Below, piece by piece: positions 27,181 through 35,662 of a DNA stretch of 64,000 nt. The stretch spans positions 97,711-161,710 of the forward strand of contig JBASEY010000033.1 of the NCBI GenBank assembly GCA_049652745.1. The letters are read 5' to 3'. Made by a program: the position numbers and the translations under genes. The notes beneath the pieces were generated by a model. The model searched no databases. It had not been told where the DNA came from and saw only the letters and a program-made list of their open reading frames with translations. The DNA comes from JBASEY01 sp049652745 (GTDB lineage: Bacteria; CSSED10-310). How positions within the stretch are numbered: the first letter of the stretch is position 1; every line of letters begins with the position of its first letter.

Positions 27181-28647
27181 ATGAATCACAGCGACAAAAT
27201 TGTTTATGAAGCATTGACCTTCGATGACGTTTATCTTTTGCCGGCCGAATCGGATATCATTCCGAAAGATGCTTCCGTGATCAGTTACTTAGCCCCAGGC
27301 ATGCCTCTGAACATTCCTGTTCTCTCTGCAGCAATGGATACCGTTACCGAATCCAGAATGGCGATCGCCCTCGCCCAGGAAGGCGGCATCGGTTTCATCC
27401 ATAAAAATCTTTCTATTAAAGAACAAGCCCTCGAAGTCGACAAAGTCAAACGTTCTGAAAGCGGCATGATCGTCGATCCGATCACATTGTCACCGGATGA
27501 CAGCCTGGAAGATGCTTTGGAATTGATGTCAAAATACAGAATATCAGGTATACCGATTACCGAAAAAGGGAAACTCGTCGGAATTCTAACAAATCGAGAT
27601 CTCCGATTTGTCACTGAAACAGATCATCCCATCCGAACATTGATGACTTCGGAAGGCTTGATCACTGCCCGCGAAGGCGTGTCGCTGGAAGACGCTAAAA
27701 AAATTCTGCATGCCAACCGTATCGAAAAACTCCTGGTCGTCGATGAAAATTTCGCGCTTCGTGGATTGATTACAGTAAAAGACATCAAGAAGCGCGAAAC
27801 GTTTCCGAATGCCTGCAAAGACGAACTCGGCCGGCTTCGAGTCGGGGCAGCCGTCGGTGTCGGGGCTGATTTATTCGATCGAGTCTCGGCATTGGTCGAA
27901 GCGAAAGTTGATATCATTGCAGTGGATACAGCCCATGGGCATTCACGCAGCGTTGTCCAAGCCGTGGAGAAAATCAAGGCGAAGTGGCCATCCATCACGT
28001 TGATGTCGGGAAATGTTGCGACCAGTGAAGGCGCAAAAGCTTTGATCGGAGCCGGCACCGATATCATCAAAGTGGGCATTGGACCCGGATCGATCTGTAC
28101 AACACGGGTCGTTTCCGGGGTCGGCGTCCCCCAACTCAGCGCCGTCTTGAATGTGGCCGCGTCTGCGGCTGGAACCGGGTGCACGGTGGTGGCGGATGGC
28201 GGCATGCGGTATTCCGGCGATATAGCCAAAGCTCTTGCCGCTGGTGCCCATGCCGTGATGTTGGGTTCGTTGCTGGCCGGTTGCGATGAAGCTCCAGGAG
28301 AAACAGTCATATATCAAGGGCGCTCGTTTAAAGTCTATCGCGGAATGGGTTCTTTGGGAGCGATGAAAGCCGGAGCCGCCGACCGCTATTTCCAGGATGA
28401 AACCGATACCCCTAAATTGGTTCCGGAAGGCATTGAAGGCCGAGTTCCCTATAAAGGCTCGCTGTCTGCCACTATCCATCAACTGATCGGAGGCTTGCGT
28501 TCAGGTATGGGCTATTGCGGCTGTGCCGACCTGGAAACCTTCCGAAACAAAGCCAAATTCGTCAAGATCACACTCGCAGGCAGCCGGGAAGGCCACCCTC
28601 ACAGCGTTATCATCACTAAAGAAGCGCCGAATTACCAAATACATTGA
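27181..28647 (+). CDS. guaB: Inosine-5'-monophosphate dehydrogenase
   Basis: 488 aa, standard bacterial length. Oxidises IMP to XMP with NAD+, the committed step to GMP. N-terminal TFDDVYLLP and SAAMDTVTE, two CBS domains at about 96-215 (MSKYRISGIPI, LTNRDLRF), GAAVGVG, VDTAHGHS, the catalytic loop GSICTTR with Cys306, VVADGGMRYSGDI, YRGMGSLGAM and mobile-flap residues KLVPEGIEGR. AGGAGG precedes the ATG. dapF follows 10 nt downstream, probably co-transcribed. All catalytic residues present. Confidence 0.97.
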   Translation: MNHSDKIVYEALTFDDVYLLPAESDIIPKDASVISYLAPGMPLNIPVLSAAMDTVTESRMAIALAQEGGIGFIHKNLSIKEQALEVDKVKRSESGMIVDPITLSPDDSLEDALELMSKYRISGIPITEKGKLVGILTNRDLRFVTETDHPIRTLMTSEGLITAREGVSLEDAKKILHANRIEKLLVVDENFALRGLITVKDIKKRETFPNACKDELGRLRVGAAVGVGADLFDRVSALVEAKVDIIAVDTAHGHSRSVVQAVEKIKAKWPSITLMSGNVATSEGAKALIGAGTDIIKVGIGPGSICTTRVVSGVGVPQLSAVLNVAASAAGTGCTVVADGGMRYSGDIAKALAAGAHAVMLGSLLAGCDEAPGETVIYQGRSFKVYRGMGSLGAMKAGAADRYFQDETDTPKLVPEGIEGRVPYKGSLSATIHQLIGGLRSGMGYCGCADLETFRNKAKFVKITLAGSREGHPHSVIITKEAPNYQIH

Positions 28648-28657
28648 TGAGTGTTCG

Positions 28658-29512
28658 ATGAAAATTCCCTTTTCAAAACTCCATGGCCTTGGGAACGATT
28701 ATCTATTTTTAGATGCACTTCAAAATCCGGAGCTTACGAAAATGGATTTTGTAAAGCTTGCTATCGATATGAGTCATCGGCGTCTGGGACCGGGAGCCGA
28801 CGGAATCGTTATCCTTCTTCCTTCTGTCAAAGATGCTGTCGCCATGCGTATTTTCAACTGTGACGGTTCGGAAGCCGAGATGTGCGGGAATGCTTTGCGT
28901 TGCGTCGCTAGAATCTGTCGTGAGCGGCAGTACGTGTCCGATTATCGTTTTTCCATTGAAATCGGAAAGCGCTCGGTGACGGCCAGTCTTGACCCGGACG
29001 ATACCGCCTATCGAAGTGTGAGTGTCAACATCGGGACAGCTTCTTTCCAAAGGTCAAGCCTGCCGATGATCGGAGACGGCTCTGCCGAAAAGGTCGATTT
29101 ATCGGTTGACGGAAGAGATTTCGATGCCACCTGTGTAAACATCGGGAATCCGCATTGTGTGATCTTTTCGGGTGAAATTTCTATTGACGATGTTTTCAGA
29201 TATGGGCCTCAGATTGAAAACCATCTTTTGTTCCCACAAAAAACCAATGTTGGATTTTGTCATGTAAGGTCTCGTTCCTTGATCGAACTCTTTGTTTGGG
29301 AACGTGGTGCAGGTATGACGGGAGCTTGTGGCAGCGGCGCAGCGGCAGCATTTGCAGCTAGTCGCCTTCGACATTTGGTTGACCCACATTGCTCAGTGAA
29401 AATGCCGGGCGGAATTCTTGATTTTCATCAAAATACTCAAGCCGAGCTTCAAATGATCGGCCCGGCAACACATGTTTATGACGGCATCTGGTTTAGTGAC
29501 GTCGTGTATTGA
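28658..29512 (+). CDS. dapF: Diaminopimelate epimerase
   Basis: 284 aa. Converts LL- to meso-diaminopimelate for lysine and peptidoglycan. The start at 28658 gives MKIPFSKLHGLGNDYLFLD, the family N-terminus; a frame open from 28523 overlaps guaB and is not used. The two catalytic cysteines are in EMCGNALRC (Cys76) and GACGSGAAA (Cys224), with GADG and NPHCV between. It lies in the guaB transcript. The 53-nt gap to the convergent gene has only a weak hairpin. Confidence 0.95.
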   Translation: MKIPFSKLHGLGNDYLFLDALQNPELTKMDFVKLAIDMSHRRLGPGADGIVILLPSVKDAVAMRIFNCDGSEAEMCGNALRCVARICRERQYVSDYRFSIEIGKRSVTASLDPDDTAYRSVSVNIGTASFQRSSLPMIGDGSAEKVDLSVDGRDFDATCVNIGNPHCVIFSGEISIDDVFRYGPQIENHLLFPQKTNVGFCHVRSRSLIELFVWERGAGMTGACGSGAAAAFAASRLRHLVDPHCSVKMPGGILDFHQNTQAELQMIGPATHVYDGIWFSDVVY

Positions 29513-29565
29513 TTTATTCCACTAAGAGCTTTTTTGCGCCTTAGCCGAACCCAGGGGCAAGTGAT

Positions 29566-29970
29566 TTAGGTATCGGAGCTTTCACTCTCCATGCAGTCTG
29601 CCTGCTGAACCGGATCCATAAATACATCAAAACTGATGCTGCTGTTGGCCGATACTCTGAAATTTGATCCGCCTCTGTGCTTGTAACCTTCACGCTCAGC
29701 GGCTATGAGATAATCACCTGGATTGATGCTTACGAATCGGAACACACCCTTTTTATTGCTGATCACTTCTTTATTCGGGTTTCTTCCTTCCACACTGACC
29801 AGGGACACACGAACACCCGCAATAGGATCGCCGTTATTATCGATAACTTTTCCGGATACCACGCCAGTTATTGCAGACTGAGCCGGCGCAATAGTAAACC
29901 CCACCCCAAGGATGATAAACCCAAAAGCCCATACCATTATCTGTTTCATAGCAACTTCTCTCTGGATCAT
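29566..29970 (-). CDS. Small secreted carboxypeptidase-regulatory-like (beta-sandwich) protein
   Basis: 134 aa from the ATG at 29970, chosen because GGAGG lies 7 nt upstream (a TTG at 29985 precedes that site). A signal peptide (about 1-30, ending PAQS) is followed by one CarboxypepD_reg-like domain: VSGKVIDNNGDPIAGVRVSL, KGVFRFVSINPGDYLIAAEREGY, VFMDPV. The domain is a sugar- or protein-binding beta fold often fused to receptors; here it is alone. The gene diverges from the hydrogenase operon and converges with dapF. Role unknown. Confidence 0.75.
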   Translation of the reverse strand: MIQREVAMKQIMVWAFGFIILGVGFTIAPAQSAITGVVSGKVIDNNGDPIAGVRVSLVSVEGRNPNKEVISNKKGVFRFVSINPGDYLIAAEREGYKHRGGSNFRVSANSSISFDVFMDPVQQADCMESESSDT

Positions 29971-30063
29971 TTTTGTTCCCTCCAATCGACTCCAGAAAGT
30001 TTTCCTATATTACGAGTCTTTTAATTTTTCAACTGTAAAATATTTAGGGGGTTTTCATGCTTC

Positions 30064-30093
30064 TTGACAAGAAAAAATCATTTCAAATAAAAT
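30064..30093 (+). promoter_or_regulatory. Sigma-70-type promoter of the hydrogenase operon
   Basis: Consensus TTGACA (30064-30069), 18-nt spacer, TAAAAT (30088-30093), followed by a 65-nt leader to the ATG at 30159. I found no GG-N10-GC sigma-54 element here, although an NtrC-type regulator lies downstream in the same cluster. Confidence 0.6.
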
Positions 30094-30158
30094 AGTCGCT
30101 GGTTTTTTTCAAATTTATTCATTTGAAATTTCTATCTCGATGGTTGGAGGATATTGAC

Positions 30159-30533
30159 ATGGCAAGAATATTTATTGTCGATGATGACCCGGATGTCGTA
30201 GATGTGTGCACACTCATTTTAGAAAGCGAAGGTCATGAAATCACGGCAGCTTATAATCGAACTGAGGGCATGCAGTTGCTGGAGCAATCGACGCCTGATC
30301 TATTGATCCTGGATGTCATGATGGAGCAGCCGGATGATGGCATAGCAATGGCGCAGGAATTACGGAGAAACAAATTTGCCGCTCCAATTTTGATGCTGAC
30401 GAGTATTGCCAAGGCCACGGGTTTCAAGATTGGTCAGGATGATGACATCGTCCCGGTGGACGCATTCGAAGAAAAGCCTCTTGAACCCAGAAAATTAGTC
30501 AGTGTTGTCAATACATTGCTTTCAAAAAAATAA
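30159..30533 (+). CDS. Single-domain response regulator receiver, hydrogenase operon
   Basis: 124 aa. The ATG at 30159 has TTGGAGG 8 nt upstream; the frame opens earlier (30123) without one. Receiver fold complete: acidic pair IVDDDPD, phospho-acceptor in LLILDVMM (Asp at about 53), Thr in MLTSI, Lys in FEEKPLEP. No output domain. It is the first gene of the hydrogenase operon, 15 nt before hndA, and has a paralogue at the head of the formate dehydrogenase operon (55438). It could be a phosphorelay element or bind the enzyme directly; neither is shown. Confidence 0.88.
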   Translation: MARIFIVDDDPDVVDVCTLILESEGHEITAAYNRTEGMQLLEQSTPDLLILDVMMEQPDDGIAMAQELRRNKFAAPILMLTSIAKATGFKIGQDDDIVPVDAFEEKPLEPRKLVSVVNTLLSKK

Positions 30534-30548
30534 CTTTGGAGAACTATT

Positions 30549-31073
30549 ATGCTGGTGACGGAAAATGAGCGGCTTCGTCAGAATATTACGGATTGGGCTG
30601 ACGAGCTGGGTCGAGACAGAAGTGCGTTGATCCCCCTTCTACAAAAAATTCAGAAAAGATATAAATCTATTTCCAGCTTTGCCATGCAGGTATTGGCCGA
30701 TTTGCTAGGGATTCATCCGGTTGAAGTATACAGCGTGGTAACATTTTATAGTTTTTTGAACCATTCACCTAAAGGGCGTTTTATCATCCGTTTGTGTCGA
30801 ACGATTTCTTGTGAAATGGCCGGGAAAGATCGTGTGGCCCGTCAACTTGAAAACGAGTTGGGAATAAAATTCGGGGAAACGACGCCGGATGGAAAATTTT
30901 CATTGGAATATACCAATTGCCTCGGCATGTGTGACCAGGGACCTGCTATGCTGGTCAATGATCATGTGATAACGATGGTTACACCCGAAAAAGTACATGA
31001 CATTATCGAGAAATGTCGTCAAACGTTTGGGATGTTTTCGTTACAGAACCAGGAGAACATTTTTTCATCATGA
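30549..31073 (+). CDS. hndA: NADH-linked [FeFe]-hydrogenase, NuoE-like [2Fe-2S] subunit
   Basis: 174 aa, matching NuoE/HndA/HydC: helical N-terminus, PVEVYSVVTFYSF, then a thioredoxin-like domain with four cysteines as Cx4C (LCRTISC) and Cx3C (NCLGMC) binding one [2Fe-2S]. It transfers electrons between the flavin subunit and the hydrogenase chain. TTTGGAGA precedes the ATG. The stop overlaps the ATG of the next gene (ATGA). Complete. Confidence 0.92.
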   Translation: MLVTENERLRQNITDWADELGRDRSALIPLLQKIQKRYKSISSFAMQVLADLLGIHPVEVYSVVTFYSFLNHSPKGRFIIRLCRTISCEMAGKDRVARQLENELGIKFGETTPDGKFSLEYTNCLGMCDQGPAMLVNDHVITMVTPEKVHDIIEKCRQTFGMFSLQNQENIFSS

Positions 31074-32260
31074 AAGCCAGATATCAGGGAGAATTAACTT
31101 TTGGGACTATCGAACCTTTTATAGGCATGAAGCGGGCGCTCGATTTAAAGCGCAGCGATATCATTTCAGAGTTAGGGGCTTCCCGAATGCGCGGCCGTGG
31201 TGGAGCGGGCTTTCCGACTTCGACGAAATGGAATCTTGCAGCCGCTTCCCAATCGGAAAAAAAGTATGTCGTGTGCAATGCGGATGAAGGTGAGCCGGGA
31301 ACGTTTAAGGACAGGGTCATTCTTCAGGAATTTGCCGACCTTGTATTTGATGGAATGACGATTGCCGGAAAAGCCATCGGCTCGAGCGAGGGCGTATTAT
31401 ATCTCCGAGCAGAGTATACCTATTTGCTTTCACACATAGAATCTGTTCTTGAACGAAGGCGAAAAGACGGTCTATTGGGGACGAATGTTTGTGGTAAAGA
31501 TGATTTCAGCTTCGATATTTCGATTCAAATGGGTTCAGGCGCCTATATTTGTGGTGAAGAAACTGCGCTGATCGAATCGATGGAAGGGTTTCGCGGTGAG
31601 CCCCGAAATCGCCCTCCTTATCCAGTCGATACCGGTTTTTTCAACAATCCCACTGTAGTCAATAACGTGGAAACGTTTGCCTGGGCGGCTTGTATTATGA
31701 CAAAGGGCGCAGAATGGTTTGCAAAAGTCGGGACTGACAAATCAAGCGGCTACAAACTTTTCAGCATCAGTGGTGATGTAGAAAGACCCGGCGTTTATGA
31801 GTTTCCTTTGGGGATCACTATCGCTGAGCTTTTAAAGGTTGTCGGCGGCACTGAAGCCAAAGCCGTTCAAATTGGCGGAGCTTCAGGGCACTGTGTTCCC
31901 GCGGTCGATTTCGGCCGAACCTGCGCTTTTGAAGACATCTCCACCGGCGGCTCGGTAATCGTATTCGGTCCTGACCGTGATATGCTTCGCATTGCAGAAA
32001 ATTTTCTGGAATTTTTTGTCGAAGAATCCTGTGGACAGTGCACTCCTTGTAGAATCGGGAATGGAAAACTGCTCGAAGGTGTCAGAATGCTGCGTGAAGG
32101 AACATGCTCGATGACGTATTTAAAAGAGCTGATATCCTTAGGAAAAACTATGCAAATCGCATCGAAATGCGGCCTTGGCCAATCCAGCCCGAATGCGTTC
32201 CTTTCCATTGTTGAACATTTTAAACATGAAATTATGGGCCGAACCAACTTCAGCTTTTAG
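31070..32260 (+). CDS. hndC: NADH-linked [FeFe]-hydrogenase, NuoF-like flavin subunit (short form)
   Basis: 396 aa, start at the overlapping ATG at 31070 (MKARYQGEL). Core of NuoF/HydB: FMN/NADH loop RGRGGAGFP, VCNADEGEPGTFKDR, GAYICGEETALIESMEG, the SLBB region, and EESCGQCTPCR plus a later Cys for [4Fe-4S]. Compared with bifurcating HydB of Thermotoga (about 620 aa), both the N-terminal thioredoxin-like [2Fe-2S] domain and the C-terminal 2[4Fe-4S] ferredoxin domain are absent. The complex may therefore be NADH-dependent without bifurcation, as reported for some syntrophs; that is inference. Confidence 0.9.
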   Translation: MKARYQGELTFGTIEPFIGMKRALDLKRSDIISELGASRMRGRGGAGFPTSTKWNLAAASQSEKKYVVCNADEGEPGTFKDRVILQEFADLVFDGMTIAGKAIGSSEGVLYLRAEYTYLLSHIESVLERRRKDGLLGTNVCGKDDFSFDISIQMGSGAYICGEETALIESMEGFRGEPRNRPPYPVDTGFFNNPTVVNNVETFAWAACIMTKGAEWFAKVGTDKSSGYKLFSISGDVERPGVYEFPLGITIAELLKVVGGTEAKAVQIGGASGHCVPAVDFGRTCAFEDISTGGSVIVFGPDRDMLRIAENFLEFFVEESCGQCTPCRIGNGKLLEGVRMLREGTCSMTYLKELISLGKTMQIASKCGLGQSSPNAFLSIVEHFKHEIMGRTNFSF

Positions 32261-32277
32261 TAAAAAGGAAATCGATT

Positions 32278-34212
32278 ATGACCAAACCCCTTGAAAGCAC
32301 AGCAACCTGCCGCTCACCAAAAAGCACCAGGCCCTACGGTGTAAGCAAGCAGGATATCTTTGAAAAAGTCGGAGGATTAGTAAGCATTACCATCGATGGA
32401 AAAACCATCAAGGTACCGTTGGGAACAACCATTTTAGAGGCATCCCGCCAACTCAACATCCGGATACCAACCCTATGTTATCATGATGATTTATGTGTTG
32501 CAGGAGTCTGTCGAATATGCGTTGTCGAAGTGGAAAAAATGTCCACTCTGCAGGCTGCCTGCGCCTTTCCAATCACAGCTCCAATCATCGTTCATACCCA
32601 TTCTCAACGTGTCCGGCAAACCCGCCGACATATCCTTGACCTGATGTTGTCGGAGCATTACGGGGAATGCTATTCCTGCAATAGGAATGGAAATTGTGAG
32701 TTGCAGTCCCTTGCAGAAGAATATGGCGTTGATTTTTACCGATTCGGCCACCCCACTCAGTCTCGTCATGTCATCGATCGATCCAGTCATTCGCTGATTC
32801 GCGATCTTGACAAGTGCATTTTATGTCGACGATGTGTCAGAACCTGTATCGATTTACAAGAAGTCGGTGTTCTGGAAGCGATCAACCGTGGCGATCAGGT
32901 CAAAATTTCCACCTTTATGGAAAAAGACCTGGCAGATGTAATTTGCATCAATTGCGGTCAGTGTATCAACCGATGTCCGACCGCGGCTTTAAGAGCGAAC
33001 GATCAGACGGATGACGTCTGGGCGGCAATAGATGATCCTGAAAAACATGTTGTCATCCAAACCGCACCCAGCCCTCGTGCCGCAGTTGCCGAATGTTTCG
33101 GGCTCGAGCCCGGAACACCGTTGACGTGGGAGATGAATACAGCGTTACGCGAATGTGGATTCGACGCTGTTTTCGACACTAATTTTTCTGCCGATTTGAC
33201 GATTATCGAGGAAGGAACGGAACTGCTTCTGCGCTTGTACAAAGCGCTTGTGCAAAATGATCAAAAAGTCGCCGATTCGCTCCCACAATTCACTTCATGT
33301 TCACCTGGCTGGGTAAAATATATCGAACATTTTTATCCTGATCATCTGCATCATTTGTCCAGCGCTAAAAGTCCCCAACAAATGTTCGGGGCGCTGATCA
33401 AGACCTACTATGCACAAAAACGGAATTTGAATCCAGCGAACATTGTCAGTGTCGCATTAATGCCGTGTTCCGCTAAAAAATTTGAATGTAATCGACCTGA
33501 AATGACCGGCAGCGGCTTCAAGGATGTCGATTATGGGCTGACAACCCGCGAACTCGCCAAAATGATAAAAGAAGCAGGTATCGATCTGCCCAAATGTGAC
33601 AAATCCGATTTTGATGATCCTTTCGGCACGGCGACTGGATCAGGCGTAATTTTTGGCGCCACGGGCGGAGTCATGGAGTCGGCTTTGCGTTGCGTGATTG
33701 AATTGGTAACCGGCGAACCCGTTGAAAACATTTATCAAAACGCAAATATTATACCGGTTCGAGGATTCGAAGGCACCCGTCTGGTCTCCCTGACAATCGA
33801 CAAGGTCGGTCCTGTCCCTGAACTCTTAAAGCATCTTGTTCCAAATTGGGATTGGTTGAAAGGAGTGACGCTGCAGGTAGGTGTCTGTCACGGCACAGCC
33901 AATGCCAAAAAAGTCATGGATGACATCATCGCCGGCGGCGTTTTCAGCCGGTGCCATTTTATCGAATTCATGGCGTGTCCCGGCGGCTGCCTGGGCGACG
34001 GCGGCCAGCCTATTCCAACCAGTGAAGCAATACGAACGGCAAGAGCCAAAGCGATTTATGCGGAGGATTCCCGGTCAGATGTTCGTAAATCGCATCTAAA
34101 TCCCGCAATAACGGATATTTACAAGGAGTTTTTGACTGACGGGCCTTGTGGAAAAAAAGCTCATAAACTTCTGCATACGCACTACGTTCATCGGGACAAA
34201 TATATCGTATGA
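32278..34212 (+). CDS. hndD: [FeFe]-hydrogenase catalytic subunit, group A multi-cluster type
   Basis: 644 aa. An N-terminal NuoG-like relay: [2Fe-2S] domain (TLCYHDDLCVAGVCRIC), His-Cys cluster (HYGECYSC, NCELQ), and two [4Fe-4S] clusters (CILCRRCVRTC, CINCGQCINRCP). The H-cluster domain has L1 TSCSPGW (339-345), L2 MPCSAKKFE (from 395) and L3 FMACPGGCLGDGGQP (from 564), ending in a small-subunit-like tail. The second Cys of the textbook TSCCPxW is Ser here. No C-terminal [2Fe-2S] extension. Maturases HydEFG are not in the window. Produces or consumes H2 with hndAC. Confidence 0.95.
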   Translation: MTKPLESTATCRSPKSTRPYGVSKQDIFEKVGGLVSITIDGKTIKVPLGTTILEASRQLNIRIPTLCYHDDLCVAGVCRICVVEVEKMSTLQAACAFPITAPIIVHTHSQRVRQTRRHILDLMLSEHYGECYSCNRNGNCELQSLAEEYGVDFYRFGHPTQSRHVIDRSSHSLIRDLDKCILCRRCVRTCIDLQEVGVLEAINRGDQVKISTFMEKDLADVICINCGQCINRCPTAALRANDQTDDVWAAIDDPEKHVVIQTAPSPRAAVAECFGLEPGTPLTWEMNTALRECGFDAVFDTNFSADLTIIEEGTELLLRLYKALVQNDQKVADSLPQFTSCSPGWVKYIEHFYPDHLHHLSSAKSPQQMFGALIKTYYAQKRNLNPANIVSVALMPCSAKKFECNRPEMTGSGFKDVDYGLTTRELAKMIKEAGIDLPKCDKSDFDDPFGTATGSGVIFGATGGVMESALRCVIELVTGEPVENIYQNANIIPVRGFEGTRLVSLTIDKVGPVPELLKHLVPNWDWLKGVTLQVGVCHGTANAKKVMDDIIAGGVFSRCHFIEFMACPGGCLGDGGQPIPTSEAIRTARAKAIYAEDSRSDVRKSHLNPAITDIYKEFLTDGPCGKKAHKLLHTHYVHRDKYIV

Positions 34213-34330
34213 TAAAATGTCCATCTCAATCGAAAGAGATGGAATTATCGTAATTTGCAAAATCAAATGCCCTCGACCCATTATTTATTGTAAAGGATAA
34301 TTGAGAAATGGGGACAGCGAATAAAAAACG

Positions 34331-35662
34331 ATGAATGTGACTAACTTTCAAAATATTCCTGAAAAATATATGAATGATCCAAACATCGTCTTTGTTCATC
34401 CGGAAACCGTCATGAACGATGATGCTCCACTCGATGCCGGCGCTCGTGCCGTCTTGGATCGAATAAACCAACGGATCGGCTCAGCCGGCTATTCCCCTCA
34501 GGATATTTTGACATTCGTTTTCAATGAATCCCGCTCCCTCTTCCAGTGTAATAGACTTGCTTTGGCGTTTCTTACTGATGGCGACGAAAGAATCAAATCC
34601 TATTCAGTTGTAGCGGATTATGAACCCATCTACTTGAAATCAGGCTACAGTGAGGAAATCCAAAACAGCTCTTTAGAATTTGTTTTGAAAAACAGACGCC
34701 CACGAATCATCCATGATTTATCTGAATATTTGAGACGTTTTCCTACAAGTCGCTCGACAAAAATGATGCTTCGTGAAGGCATTCGTTCCAGCATGACGTG
34801 TCCGTTAAGCCTGGATAATCGAATCGTCGGGTTGTTTTTTCGCAGTTCCATTCATCCCCATGTCTACAGTCTCGATCACGTTCGTTTTCATCTGGCGATC
34901 GCCGAAAGAATGAGTCAGGTCATTGAAAAAGTGTATCGCATCGAACAGCTCACCACTGCGATGAAAAACTATGATGAAATGTTGGGATTTATCAGCCACG
35001 AAATTAAAAGTCCGATAGCGACGACTATCATGGAAAGCAAATTGATGCTGAATAATTATCTGGGCGAATTGAGTCCTGGTGTTCGACAAAGACTAGAGCG
35101 GATAGTAAGCCGTAATGAGCGTCTTCTGGAAATGATCCGCGACTACTTGGATGTTTCGCGCCTTGAGGGAGGTGAATTGCGGGTAAAGTTTACCCGAGAT
35201 GTCGATATCGCGTTTTTAGTCATTCAGCCGGTGATCGACGTCATGCGTAGCGATGCGGAGCAGAAACGCATCGATATAATTCAAAAGTTGCCCGATGAAA
35301 AAGTGTTGGCTGAAATCGATCCGGACTTAATTAGAATCGTGCTGGCAAATCTGATCAGCAATGCCATCAAATATGGCAAGGAAGGTTCTGAAATCATCGT
35401 GGAGCTAAAGCGTTCACCGGAGGGTTTTCGTCTTATTGTGATCAATGAAGGCCCGGGGTTTCCCAAATCAGAAATTCCCAATCTATTTAAAAAATATACA
35501 CGATTACAAACACCTGAATTGATCCGACAGAAGGGAACCGGTTTGGGTCTTTATACGGTATGGAGAATAGTCAAACTTCACCGTGGGCACATTCAAGCGG
35601 ATTCCGAGCAAGGATCATGGGCACGTTTCACGGTTGACATTCCAGGAACGAAGGCGGAATGA
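34331..35662 (+). CDS. Sensor histidine kinase with N-terminal GAF-like domain
   Basis: 443 aa, no membrane segment, so a soluble sensor. Residues about 45-205 are GAF-like (FNESRSLFQCNRLALAFL, CPLSLDNRIVGLFFRSS). The H-box is FISHEIKSP with His223, followed by N box NLISNAIKYGKE, G1 NEGPGF and G2 GTGLGLYTVWRI. It overlaps the next gene, an NtrC-type regulator, by ATGA, so the two form one two-component system. It follows hndD by 118 nt, so redox or H2-related sensing is possible; the GAF ligand is unknown. Confidence 0.92.
   Translation: MNVTNFQNIPEKYMNDPNIVFVHPETVMNDDAPLDAGARAVLDRINQRIGSAGYSPQDILTFVFNESRSLFQCNRLALAFLTDGDERIKSYSVVADYEPIYLKSGYSEEIQNSSLEFVLKNRRPRIIHDLSEYLRRFPTSRSTKMMLREGIRSSMTCPLSLDNRIVGLFFRSSIHPHVYSLDHVRFHLAIAERMSQVIEKVYRIEQLTTAMKNYDEMLGFISHEIKSPIATTIMESKLMLNNYLGELSPGVRQRLERIVSRNERLLEMIRDYLDVSRLEGGELRVKFTRDVDIAFLVIQPVIDVMRSDAEQKRIDIIQKLPDEKVLAEIDPDLIRIVLANLISNAIKYGKEGSEIIVELKRSPEGFRLIVINEGPGFPKSEIPNLFKKYTRLQTPELIRQKGTGLGLYTVWRIVKLHRGHIQADSEQGSWARFTVDIPGTKAE

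Noticed and set aside
27624..28310. Minus-strand frame of 228 codons inside guaB
   Set aside because: Low-complexity Ala/Pro/Ser composition of an antisense shadow over a fully conserved gene.
30000..30158. Sigma-54 promoter before the hydrogenase operon
   Set aside because: No GG-N10-GC element found, whereas a good sigma-70-type promoter is present.
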